Shown piece after piece: positions 47,712 through 57,745 of a stretch of DNA of 64,000 bases. The notes below the pieces were generated by a model, which made no database searches, was not told the DNA's origin, and saw nothing but the letters and a program-made list of their open reading frames with translations. Location: NCBI GenBank assembly GCA_018257865.1, contig JAEUBA010000011.1, positions 434,001 to 498,000 on the forward strand, given 5' to 3'. Source of the DNA: Stereocaulon alpinum. Lineage: Eukaryota; Ascomycota; Lecanoromycetes; Lecanorales; Stereocaulaceae. Each line of letters begins with the position of its first letter. The first letter of the stretch is position 1. The position numbers were made by a program, and so were the translations under genes.

Positions 47712-49040
47712 ATGTTTCTGCTGAAATCATTCTTGGCCATGCCTGAAAAAGAAGAGAGGAGTACGCGCAGCGTGAATCGTAAATCTCGCATCGCCAACTA
47801 TCTCAACCACCTCAACCAAGCAGAACAAGATGTCGAGAAAGCGACTTATGAAGCCGAAGAGCCGTTCGCTAAACACAAAGACTGGGAAGAGTTCGTCAGA
47901 ATTGCCATCAGCACTCAGATCCTTGAGAAGGGTAAGAAAGGCGACAGGGTCAGAATCACCGACCGTCAAGGGAAGGAGATATTCAGCGCCGAGAACGACA
48001 AGGGACATATATTTGGCTCTAAACATAAAGATGATGATTTCCACACAGCTTTGAGGAATGTGGATGAGAGAGCACGCGAGCACGGGGCCGCTCACGCAAA
48101 ACGGCACCATGGGACTGAGGCGAGACGTCGCTGTCGTGAGCCAGAAGCAAACGCAGACGAGGACCACCGCGAGCAGGACGAGAACGAGAACGAGCCTGGA
48201 GTAAGACGGCGCCGCCACCATAACGAGGGAACTGCAGATGACAATGCGCGCAAACAAACCGTCAGAGCTCGACACCAACGTGAAGAAGAGGGCTTCGTCT
48301 ATGGTCCTCCTCCATCTCGGTCAGCTCTTCGCCAAGGTGTACGGGACTTGTCACCAAATCGGCCACCTGATCTCGAAGCAGGATTACCTCGTTCGCAAGC
48401 TACCAACAGCGTGAACATCCGCACAGATCCACGTCCGGCTGCTTACGGAGCAAACCTTCGACCTTCAGACAATCCGATTCGTCCACACTCCCGAGCACAC
48501 TCCCGTGCATCTTCCCGAGATGCGGAGCAACCGCCCCGAAATCTTCCACAAAACGAGAACAGTCAGAATTCAGCTCATGAAATCATCCTACCGCCTCCAC
48601 CACCATTAATAATCGAGGTACCCGCCCAGCCACCAACTGCTTCGAGAAGTCCACAGCCGCCTGCAACCGTTCCAGACCAAGATAGCCGCCGATCACGTTC
48701 AAGAGGATCTACCCGTAGTTCTTCGGGAAGCTCTCAGGCCTCGCCACACGCTGCGGTTGTAGCCTCTAGCCGCCATTCTAATAGACGGCCAGATTATCTT
48801 CGGTCCGTCCCTGAGGAGCCTGCGAATGTGGACCGACACGAGGTTTGGAGAGGGGGGAATGTTGCCGAAGGAAGTGGTCACCGAAGGGAACGTAGCCGAC
48901 GTCGTGATACGAGCCGTGCAAGTTCAACGCTGATTGGCCAGCCACCCTTAGTTGCCGAGGAGCCTGCTGGAGAAGAAGATGCTGATCCGGAAAACTGGTG
49001 GCAATGGTCGAGAGAACGAGGTTGGTATCACGGAGGTTGA
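47712..49040 (+). CDS. Array gene 5: module protein, charged tail
   Basis: An intronless 442-residue protein from ATG 47712, which has the best context in the region (CACCATGT). The module is recognisable in its first half: RKSRIANYLNHLNQAEQDVEKATYEAEE then KDWEEFVRIAISTQILEKG. It has no Cys/His knuckle; instead it shares with gene 6 a segment with VRITDRQGKE and ALRNVDERAREH. The remainder is Arg/Glu/His-rich, then Pro/Ser/Arg-rich with IILPPPPPLIIEVP, ending WWQWSRERGWYHGG. An in-frame ATG at 47634 would add 26 residues beginning MIRIVVLFAYILV, which could be a signal peptide; whether it is translated is undecided. Confidence 0.74.
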   Translation: MFLLKSFLAMPEKEERSTRSVNRKSRIANYLNHLNQAEQDVEKATYEAEEPFAKHKDWEEFVRIAISTQILEKGKKGDRVRITDRQGKEIFSAENDKGHIFGSKHKDDDFHTALRNVDERAREHGAAHAKRHHGTEARRRCREPEANADEDHREQDENENEPGVRRRRHHNEGTADDNARKQTVRARHQREEEGFVYGPPPSRSALRQGVRDLSPNRPPDLEAGLPRSQATNSVNIRTDPRPAAYGANLRPSDNPIRPHSRAHSRASSRDAEQPPRNLPQNENSQNSAHEIILPPPPPLIIEVPAQPPTASRSPQPPATVPDQDSRRSRSRGSTRSSSGSSQASPHAAVVASSRHSNRRPDYLRSVPEEPANVDRHEVWRGGNVAEGSGHRRERSRRRDTSRASSTLIGQPPLVAEEPAGEEDADPENWWQWSRERGWYHGG

Positions 49041-49397
49041 GACCCGAGCGGTGGGGGTTGATATTCCCAGCTTAGAAAAGTCAAGCGAGAAAGATGCTAC
49101 ATGTGTATACACGGTCGAAAGACTTGAAACGCAAAACGTGTAGTTGGGGCTCATAATATCATACTCACATGAATCTTTCAGAGACTACTTGTTTCGTCTC
49201 GTATTTTCCATACTGACCGAACGCTATGCACGTCTCATGTCGCACAAAGCAAACCTAATACTTGAGGGTGTGTAGTTTCGCTATGTATCAGCGTTCTGTG
49301 TCACATGGGGAGGGTCTTCTTACTAGTTCTATCTCTTGTCGTCATTCGAACTTATACTCATCCCAACAACACGGCACTTTCAAATCAAGCCATCGCC
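49041..49397. other. Spacer in array (genes 5-6)
   Basis: Short spacer. The gene 6 frame is open from ATG 49305 and encodes a hydrophobic segment before the chosen start. Confidence 0.5.
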
Positions 49398-50564
49398 ATG
49401 TTAAGCCGCAACATACACTACTTTGAGGACAACTCGCGTGGAGCCCTGTTTCTTCAGAGGTTCCAGACTGGTATCAAAGTCCACGACGTTCAGAAGACAT
49501 CTGTAATAGCTCGATACCTTACAGACCTCAGCGACGACGAATACGAGGCGGAGAAGGCACGTTACGAAGCTGAATCGCCTCACAGTACAACCAAAGACTG
49601 GGATAGTTTTGTGAAATACATCATTATTTGCCAGACTCTGGAGGCGTACCCCATAGACAAGAAGGTCAACATCTATGAAGATGGCGTACACCAGGCTACA
49701 GGCAAGAGAACTCTTGCGCGGCCAAAGTCAGATCGCGTCCACGAGAATTTGAACGAAGCACTCAGAGCCCTCCATGAGAGAGCTCGTGATCACGAGCGTG
49801 GTCTTGGAGCTATTGACGAAGTGAAGGAGCACAAGTCCTCCAAGAAATCTCCTATGAAGTTCGAGATCGTCCAGCGTGAGTCCTTTCGAGGAATCAAGAG
49901 GCTTGAAGCGCGACCGGAGCAGTCTGTCAAACAACGATCAAAGCAGCCTGTCAAAGTACGGCCAACGAAGCCCGTTGAAGTTCGGTCAGGGGAGCCTGAA
50001 ATCAGTCGAATGTCTCAAGCCTTCGTCCATGGCGCTTTACAGTCCCCATCACAAGTCCAATCAAGACGAAATTCTCGAGCGCCTTCCCTTGTCAACGATC
50101 GTAAATATCCTCAAGGGCGAACACCTCGAGTGTCATCTAACCCCGTAAACACCAGAGCTGATCCTGGAGCTGAGCTACAATCTCAACTAAGAGCCCAGTC
50201 GCACCGTTGGCAAGATCGACCGCGTTCCCACACTAGAGCAACTGAGGTTCCGTTGCTATCTACACCTCCAGCACATCTAGAAGGATCCCAGGCTCGCTCC
50301 CAGGCCCATTCGCAAGGTTCTGGCGGTCAAAAGTCGGGGCGAAGTCCAGTCTCGCCCATTGCACCACCTCCGCCGCCGCACAGTAATCGTAACGCGCTTG
50401 GAGATGACCATGACAGCCGACGCAGGGTACGCCGCAGCGCTCGCAGTGACAGTTCGAGCCCAGAAGGTTCATCGTTGGGTGAAAGCAGCACATCTCTTAC
50501 TGAGGCAAGTTCGCGTTCACAAGGAGGGCGTGAGGCGCCACGCTGGGGTTCTGGACATACGTAG
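49398..50564 (+). CDS. Array gene 6: module protein, Arg/Ser/Pro tail
   Basis: An intronless 388-residue protein from ATG 49398. Module: KTSVIARYLTDLSDDEYEAEKARYEAES, then KDWDSFVKYIIICQTLEAY, then VNIYEDG and LRALHERARDHERG, aligning with gene 5 throughout and with gene 2 over DDEYEAEK. Lys/Pro/Val repeats (KQPVKVRPTKPVEVR) follow, then an Arg/Ser/Gln/Pro-rich tail ending with SRSQGGREAPRWGSGHT. An in-frame ATG at 49305 would add MGRVFLLVLSLVVIRTYTHP and 11 more residues, a signal-peptide-like sequence with no clear cleavage site. There is no known domain. Confidence 0.75.
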   Translation: MLSRNIHYFEDNSRGALFLQRFQTGIKVHDVQKTSVIARYLTDLSDDEYEAEKARYEAESPHSTTKDWDSFVKYIIICQTLEAYPIDKKVNIYEDGVHQATGKRTLARPKSDRVHENLNEALRALHERARDHERGLGAIDEVKEHKSSKKSPMKFEIVQRESFRGIKRLEARPEQSVKQRSKQPVKVRPTKPVEVRSGEPEISRMSQAFVHGALQSPSQVQSRRNSRAPSLVNDRKYPQGRTPRVSSNPVNTRADPGAELQSQLRAQSHRWQDRPRSHTRATEVPLLSTPPAHLEGSQARSQAHSQGSGGQKSGRSPVSPIAPPPPPHSNRNALGDDHDSRRRVRRSARSDSSSPEGSSLGESSTSLTEASSRSQGGREAPRWGSGHT

Positions 50565-51576
50565 ATTCCACACTAACCCTGTTAAAGCACGTTCCTACAG
50601 TCATTAATCTCTGCTTCCGCCATCCTTGCCTCTTATCTTGAATGTTAGTGTCTCAAGCTTCCGAGCGTTCAAAACGTATCACCCTCAAACGAGGTCGCGT
50701 GATCTTCGTTATCTCTGAAATCTTTTCGGTGTATATGTGACCGTTGTGTGACCTGCACCTTGAATACCCCTAGTGCTTGTTGTATGAATGACGATCATGG
50801 CGAAATCCTTATCGAAATCTATGCAGTTATGATAACTCCAAACCTTGCTTTTCCTGTTTGATCTAGGTGGTTTACAACATCTGGTTCTTTAGTCAGATTC
50901 CTGTGTCCGTTAACATGAATATGCCCGATCTATCATTGCCTAGCATTTTGCAATACAGATATACCCCTTTCTTCGTGTAGTGATCCGTCTGAAGGGAACG
51001 ATGATGTTTGGTCGGTGATTTTCCAACCAGACAGGATCCTCTTTGAGTAAGTCCTAGTACGAGGGCAATTACAGACGGAGTTGCTCCTCTTCACTCCTTG
51101 GGTCAAACAAAGCCGTGGGAACGGCTCTAACATATCAGTGATTTCCTTAGCCATGTTTGAACTCGGCTGAAATTTTTTTGTTGTGCGTACGAACAATCGT
51201 TGTATCTTCGCTCCCTCTAACCATAATGATACGATCGCACTATCAATGAGTTCATCCGCCGCTCATTGTGAGATATGTTAGGACTCTGACGACCGTCTGC
51301 ATTTTCGTGTGGCATGTTTGCGAGCGTTGCAGCAGCATTTGCTTTTTCCGTAAATCTACAATGACATCTTGTCCATGAGCACGACAAAGGGTCTCTCGAC
51401 ACATACCTTCGATACCGCTATTGCAGGTGAATAGGCTGGTATAAGTACCTTCAACCTGCCTATCTAAATCATTCCTCACAATCTTCGTCATTCATCAAAC
51501 ATCAACACCACATTCACCGACATCAAACCTGAGGCACAGATCACAATCAGTAGCCACGAAGAACGTTCAGAGCGGA
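50565..51576. other. Spacer after the six-gene array
   Basis: No gene seen. TATA-like TATAAGTA near 51439 and a CATCAAACATCAACACC leader precede the next gene. Confidence 0.5.
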
Positions 51577-52794
51577 ATGAATCGTCAGGCTTCCACTGAG
51601 ACGCCGCAAGAGCACCCTAGTGACTCCAATCGTACCAACGGGAGCATGGAGGAAGATATGCATCTAATGCCAATCTCAGTGAATCATGATCACCTTAGTG
51701 AGGACGCAGCAGGGCCATTGATCGATGATGAACTCACCACCCAGGAGGTGGACAACGGCTTTCTCTTGGTAGGGAGCGGCGGTGGCCCACACATTGATGA
51801 GCTCAAAGGCGACAATACCGCTAGACATGTGTCAGACAGGAACTTTCCCTCACATGGAACTAGCGGTGACCCCCACCCCAAAGGGGTCAACAGCGGCACG
51901 CCTGAGCTGAATGAAGACTTCGACGACCGTGATCTTTGGGATTTCTTCCATCCTTTTTGCGGATATGGAGCGCATCCGATCCGCCTTGGGCCTTACCAGC
52001 AGGGTGGTGTTCGTGGAGACAGTCTCGAGGTTCATGATCCAATCGGTCATCGGAGCTACCGTGGATACACTCGCTATCCCGAAGTACATGAAGACTGGGT
52101 CGAGCCAGACCATGCGGCACCTCTTGGCTTCACTGAGGTCGATTTTGCACTACATTTTGGACCTCGACCCGAACTGGATGAGGATGAGCTTGGCGACAAC
52201 TTCATCAGCGATTTGCGTCTTCCACGAGTCGCCCGTCTTCCTCGCTACCCACGCAACGTGCATATATCCCATCTCGAAGCGTTTGCACCTGCTCCAGAAT
52301 TTACGCCTCTCCCACCGATCTCGCCTATTTCACTCCCTCCACCGTTCCCGCTTCGTGTTCCTGGACCCCGTGCACCTCGTACACCGCTCTCGAGAGATTC
52401 ACACCCTTTGCGTGAGTCACGTCCTGTCTGGGGACTCCGAAGTGTGGTTCGACCTCGTAGGTTCGAGTGGTGCGGAACTGGACAAGACGGTCTTGAACGG
52501 AATCAGGATCGCCGCGATAATCTGCGCAACCCTTTCACTGATGACTTCACCATTGGCGACTTCGAGGATGATTTGCGCGCCCTTAACGTCAACGAGCTAC
52601 GAGGGCCACACGCCTTGGGTTCTCGTCGCTCGTCAAGACGAGACCTGCTCCAGATCCGTCAATCTGATAGCTTGGGCCGTCCAATGCGTACTAGGGGTAA
52701 CGCTGGTCGTCGTACGCCTGAGTGGGCTAGTGGCCTCATCCCTGAGCCCCTGACGGTTACTGATCGACTTTGGGGTATGGGTCGTCGTCGCTGA
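51577..52794 (+). CDS. Intronless disordered protein next to the array, no module
   Basis: A single 405-residue frame, plus strand, same spacing and composition as the array genes. The N-terminal half is acidic (Asp/Glu/Gly/His-rich) with FFHPFCGYGAHPIRLGPY. The middle is Pro-rich (FTPLPPISPISLPPPFPL). The C-terminal part is Arg-rich with an acidic helix (DDFTIGDFEDDLRALNVNEL). I could not find the module shared by the six preceding genes. It may be a fast-evolving relative or an unrelated neighbour. No signal peptide or membrane helix is seen. Confidence 0.68.
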   Translation: MNRQASTETPQEHPSDSNRTNGSMEEDMHLMPISVNHDHLSEDAAGPLIDDELTTQEVDNGFLLVGSGGGPHIDELKGDNTARHVSDRNFPSHGTSGDPHPKGVNSGTPELNEDFDDRDLWDFFHPFCGYGAHPIRLGPYQQGGVRGDSLEVHDPIGHRSYRGYTRYPEVHEDWVEPDHAAPLGFTEVDFALHFGPRPELDEDELGDNFISDLRLPRVARLPRYPRNVHISHLEAFAPAPEFTPLPPISPISLPPPFPLRVPGPRAPRTPLSRDSHPLRESRPVWGLRSVVRPRRFEWCGTGQDGLERNQDRRDNLRNPFTDDFTIGDFEDDLRALNVNELRGPHALGSRRSSRRDLLQIRQSDSLGRPMRTRGNAGRRTPEWASGLIPEPLTVTDRLWGMGRRR

Positions 52795-54018
52795 GCTTCA
52801 AAAGACCAGTATGAACGAGAATCGGCTAAGTGGGAAAGGAAGGGGGAGGCGCATGCGTTGCTAAGTACTTGCTTGCTCTTGCTCATTGAAACACCTCCCA
52901 CATTTATGAGACATATCATAGAATACCAATGCTCGCAGGTTCTCAAAGGATAACTACATAGTTTGTCACTTCTGTTTCTCGAGGGATCTCACATCTTTGA
53001 CCTTGATCGTTCACTCACTCAACTCTTCCGCCTTCTTCTGTGTTGTCCAGATATTTGAACGTACTGAAGTTTCCCGCAGTATCGGGGCAATGTTCTAAGG
53101 TAGGTAGGTACCCAAAGTAAGAAGCCACTTGCGCCAAGCCACTAGTGTGATACTAATAAGGTTCGCCGTCGAGCACGTTTTTCTGCGTGCGGACTTACGA
53201 AGCGAACGCCTTAAGTAAGTACTAAGGGTATAGATACCTTATATCTTATTTAAGGAACCGTTAATAGGATAGTGTAGCAAACACTCAGCTCGCATCAAAA
53301 TAACATTTTAGATTCTACGAACGCGAGAGCCTGGATCGTATAACTAGATATAATCAATACATATCAAAGAGCATCACCTCGCCCTTCAATTAGAATCTGG
53401 ATTATTATCCCTACTTCCAAGCAGGAACAACTCGACCCTCCGAGAAACTATCCATCCGCCTGATCAGCCAATCGTATACTCACTATACCACATGTACCCA
53501 TCCCTATCTACATTCCCACCTCTCAGTACACATGCCAGCCACTCCCGTCTCTTCTATCCAAATCACCTAGTACCAAAATAGCGGCTGAGACATCAGCTGC
53601 AATCATAGTGTCTTTTCGTCCTGCCTTATTACGAAAGGAAGTATCACTGGGGAACAACCTGACCTAGATTCCAGACCACGCTTCCTTACTTATTTGACGT
53701 CTTCGCGTACAAGGCTATAGAGGACATGATATTGTAACGACATGAAACTAGGACTGCAAACCCTCCGTTTCTAGAACTAGGTATCACGGAGGAAAGAGAT
53801 CCGATTCTTTGGGCGTGCCTGGTATCTGATAGCCATACGCTACGGAAGTCTCCGAAGCCCCTGTTGGGAATAAATGGGATAACGGGACCGTACACGAGGC
53901 GAAAAGAGCGAGGTATCCGAGTGAGCTTAGCTTGCTGTGCAGAGCGTTTTATTCATTGAAACATTAGGTCGAAATTTTGCTAATCATATATACTTTGCGA
54001 ACAGAAGGTTGTTCCTAA
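52795..54018. other. Intergenic region, partly AT-rich
   Basis: The stretch 53210-53400 is AT-rich with many TA steps (TATCTTATTTAAGG), compatible with mild repeat-induced mutation or a transposon scar. No gene seen. Confidence 0.45.
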
Positions 54019-57000
54019 TCATATGGTTACCGCCAGCGCGCCGACGGCTACGCACAGCATCACCGTCCCGCTTAAGAGCCAGATCTCCATGTTAGAACTT
54101 CCACCACTAGCCCCATTGGCACTTCCAAGGAAAGGCGCTATGCTCGTAGAGCTCGGCCCAAAGCCCGCAGAGCCCGTACTCGTAGCTGCCGGTGCATCGA
54201 ACGCACTCATGATGATTCCGCCCAATCCTGTTGTTGGAGCTGTAGCTAAAGGTAGAATCGAAGAACCAATCTGCAACCCCGAAGGCCCCAATGAGACCAC
54301 GGTTCCAGCAATTGTGACAGCCGGTCCTCTAGGTGAGATGGTCACGCCACCAACGACGAAGCCTGTTGGAGCAACTGTGAATGTCTGTCCAGCAACGGTG
54401 AAGACGGATTGTATCGTCGATGACGCGAAGAGAACGGTGGAGCCATCAATCACTGCACCCTTGGCGTTCGACATTACGGAGACCGCTTCGCCGGATATAG
54501 TAACTGGGCCACCACCTGCACTGAGAACGGCGCCATTGGGAAGGGTGATGGCGTTTCTCTGGGCGCCACCGTCAGCGGGAGACGAGAGCACGGCGCCTGG
54601 TGTCGGTGCGAGAGCGTAGGTGCTGGCTCCCATTACGACGACGTTGGGGCCTACGGATATGACTTGGCCTGCTATCGTTGCTTGAGTTCCTGGGGCGAGG
54701 GTTGTGGTGCCTATAATTAGGCCGCCATTGGAAGCGCGTTGCATCGTTTGGCCATTGATGCGTACTGGAGATGATGTGGGAGCAGCTGTTGGCAAAGCAT
54801 TCGTGGTGCCGTCGACTACAACATTGGCGACGCCTACGGAGATGGCTTTGCCAGCTATTGTGGTTTGAGCACCCACAGCGAGAGTTGAGCCTCCAATCAC
54901 AACGGCGCCATTGGAGGCTCTCTGCATCACTGACCCACCTACGAGAATCTGTGGAGACGCAACCGGACCAGCAGTGGGTAGAATCTGGATATTTCCATCG
55001 ACCACCACGTTACCAGAACCCACAGATATTGCGTGCCCTCCGATCGTTGTTTGAGCGCCAGGAGGGAGAGTCTGGCCAACCACGACTACGCCTCCATTAG
55101 CGACTTGATGCATTGCCAATCCGGCAATAGTGATAGGGTTAGCGGTTGGGGGAGTTGCTGCTGCGAAGGCGTACGTATTGCTGCCAACCACAACGTTGGA
55201 GGGGCCAACGGAGACCTGGTGGTTGTTGATGGTTGCTACTTGACCTGGCAAGATAGTGCTGCTTCCGACCACTAGACCGCCTTTAGGTCCTTTCATGAGC
55301 GCTGGTTGTACCGTAGCCCCTGCAGGCACACCTTGGTCGGCTGGTGCAGGAGAGGCGACGCCGGCGAATGGGACTGAATTGCCAGGCTGGGCACCTTGGG
55401 CTGCATTGTTTGCTGGAGGTGCACTGTTGGCTGGAGGTAGATTGTTGGCTAGAGGTACATTGTTATTCCCGGGAGTAGTGTTCCCTTGGGGAGTGTTCTT
55501 CCCAGAGCTACTGGTTCCCGTATTCCCACTTCCTGAAGGTGCGTTTCCTGGATTGGCATTTTCTGGATTATGAATTTGCTGTTCGTTGTTACTAGGACGT
55601 GGATCGTTGAATATTGCAGAAGAGATAGGCGCGAGCTGCACATCTGGAGATTGAGTGTTGGGGTTTGGAGCTACTCCGGGCTGTGTCTCAGGATTTGTAT
55701 TCGTCCCAAAGACAGGTGCAGCAGATCCTCCCTGACCAGTAATGGGGTTCACTGCTGGTTGAGCAATTGCAGGACTTGGGGATGGCGACAAGGCTTGATG
55801 CAGCACTGAGAGCTGTGCTGGGGTCATATTATTAGGGTTTGCGTTTTGCGGGCCTTGCCCGAACTGGAAGCTCGTGGGGTCATTTCCCGCATTATCTTTT
55901 GAAGGTGGTGGGTTAGGAGCTTGGCCGTTCTCCGGCGCAGCACTTGGGACTGCTGGATTGTGGACTTGGCTGTTCTCTGACGGCGGAACTAGCGCAGGAC
56001 CGTTGCCAGGAACGCTGTGGAAGCCAGGAACAGTTGGATCCATACCGCTGCCGGCGTGGCCAGGGTTATGCGATGGGGAATTACCAACATGACCGTTTCC
56101 AGGACCAACAGTCCCAGGCTTGGTAGGATTGTCTCCTCCAGGCGCATTCACACCCGTCGGAGCAGGAAAGGGTGCAGGTACCGGCTGCCCTGGGATAGCT
56201 GTCTGAACTGGATCACCAGCTGTTAGAGTCGCACGCTCTGGCTGTGAGGGATCACTGTTTGGTTGCCCAGCTATAATGGGAACCATGGAAACAGCTGCTG
56301 TAAGCTTCCGAGGTGGGTCCATTGCCCCTAGTATGCCAGCTGAACAAGTCGACCATAGGGGATCCGCATTGGAGATATCCTGAGGAAGGGAAATGAATGG
56401 ATTTTGCATATAGTCGCCCCATCGTGCATTCTGGCTCGGATCTGTAAAGCATTTTGCAATTCGAGCTGAGGATTTTGCTGCTGGGATAGGCCCATAGAGA
56501 TCGGCGTAGTCGATGGGTGCCCACTTGACCGGAGACCCATTACCACTGCCAAGGCTGTTTATGCAAGCTACGGAGGAAAGGTCGGCAGAGTTATACGCCA
56601 TAGTGGTGGTGTGCACGGCTCCGACTTGATGATAAGTCTCGGTCATGGCAACACATGATGCCGACGCGACGGCTCCACTATAGATTACATAGACTGACGG
56701 TGATGTGCTTGACATTGTCTTAGTTGAAGGACATAACGGATGCTTGGGATACTTACAAGGTAAATCCATCCTCTACCATGGTTGACGCCGTTGACAATGT
56801 GAAGTTGGAGGCTTTAGTGGTAACATTAGAGGCCACAGTCTCCGGCGGCCCCCAGTAGACAATACGTACTGTGGGAACAGCTATGGCGCAGTAGCCGCAA
56901 CACCTGTCCGGAGCAGTCCATGAAGTTGCCAGCTGTGTTTCTGTTGTGAGGGAACAGCCCGCGCTATAATAATAGCCATAGGCATGCTCTCCAGACGTAT

Positions 57001-57745
57001 GGCATACTGTGGTTGTTATCTCACCAGTAGACTGAGTAGCATACCAAGAATAGACCTCGCTCTGGCATGAACATGAGGCCGCATCGTGCCAAGGGTCTGT
57101 TGATACCGTCGTGCATCCGAACGCTATGTATGGTGCGCCTATGCTGGCGTTCGATGAATGGGGGAGTCCGGATCCTGTGCCCAGGTTGGAGCCATAAGGT
57201 AGTTTATAAGAATTGGAGGGGCTCGCTGTGATAGGGAACGGCGTCGTAAGTGATAGTGAAGCACTTGCGGTACCTGGAGTAGATACCGTGGCGGAAGAGG
57301 ATGTCGATTGAGGGCCTGACGAGGCGAAAGCAACCCCAGACGAGGTGCTGAACGTTGAGGACAATGATGAATTAACATTAACATATGGAAAAGGGGCGCT
57401 GAGAGATGAAGGCGACGATAGTGATAATGATAATGACGGTACTGTAGAAAAGGATACTAGATTAGTAAATGTAGTGATAGCGCGTAGACCAAAGTCCCGC
57501 AAAACCAACGCGCAAGTGTAAGGTAGACATGTTCATGCTGTACAATTTAGGCAGCGGAATCCCGACGCCGCAGGGCGCGAGTCTCTGCCACGTTCCATAC
57601 GAGATGCAAGCCATCATTCGTCGGATTGCGGTTGAGATAGAAAAAGTTGGGGAAATTCCTCGGCGGCAAAGGACAGGAACTTACCGGCTAGAACATTAAT
57701 CGTAAATGCGACAATAATATAAATAATAAATAGAAGAGAAGACAT
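54019..57745 (-). CDS. Large secreted repeat protein with C-terminal membrane anchor
   Basis: Three exons (57745-57685, 57441-56757, 56707-54019) give 1144 residues. Exon 1 encodes the signal peptide MSSLLFIIYIIVAFTINVLA. The first intron (243 nt) is long, but its TACTAAT branch element lies just before the acceptor. Next come a Ser/Thr-rich mucin-like region and a Cys-containing part (CCGYCAIAVP, about residues 160-230), then a Pro/Asn/Gly-rich linker. Six or so copies of a 45-50 residue unit follow at about 650-1000, with the pattern TIAGxxISVGxxNVVVDG and TLxPGAQ, probably beta-solenoid-like. The C-terminus is a hydrophobic segment (EIWLLSGTVMLCVAVGALAVTI), a GPI signal or membrane anchor. 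It is probably displayed on the cell surface or wall; no enzyme domain is seen. Confidence 0.82.

Noticed and set aside
42589..49307. Recurring GTCACATG/CATGTGAC motif in array spacers (42589, 43760, 43832, 49300)
   Set aside because: The same 8-mer also occurs outside the array (near 5230, 20938, 24085 and 35497), so an array-specific regulator is not supported.
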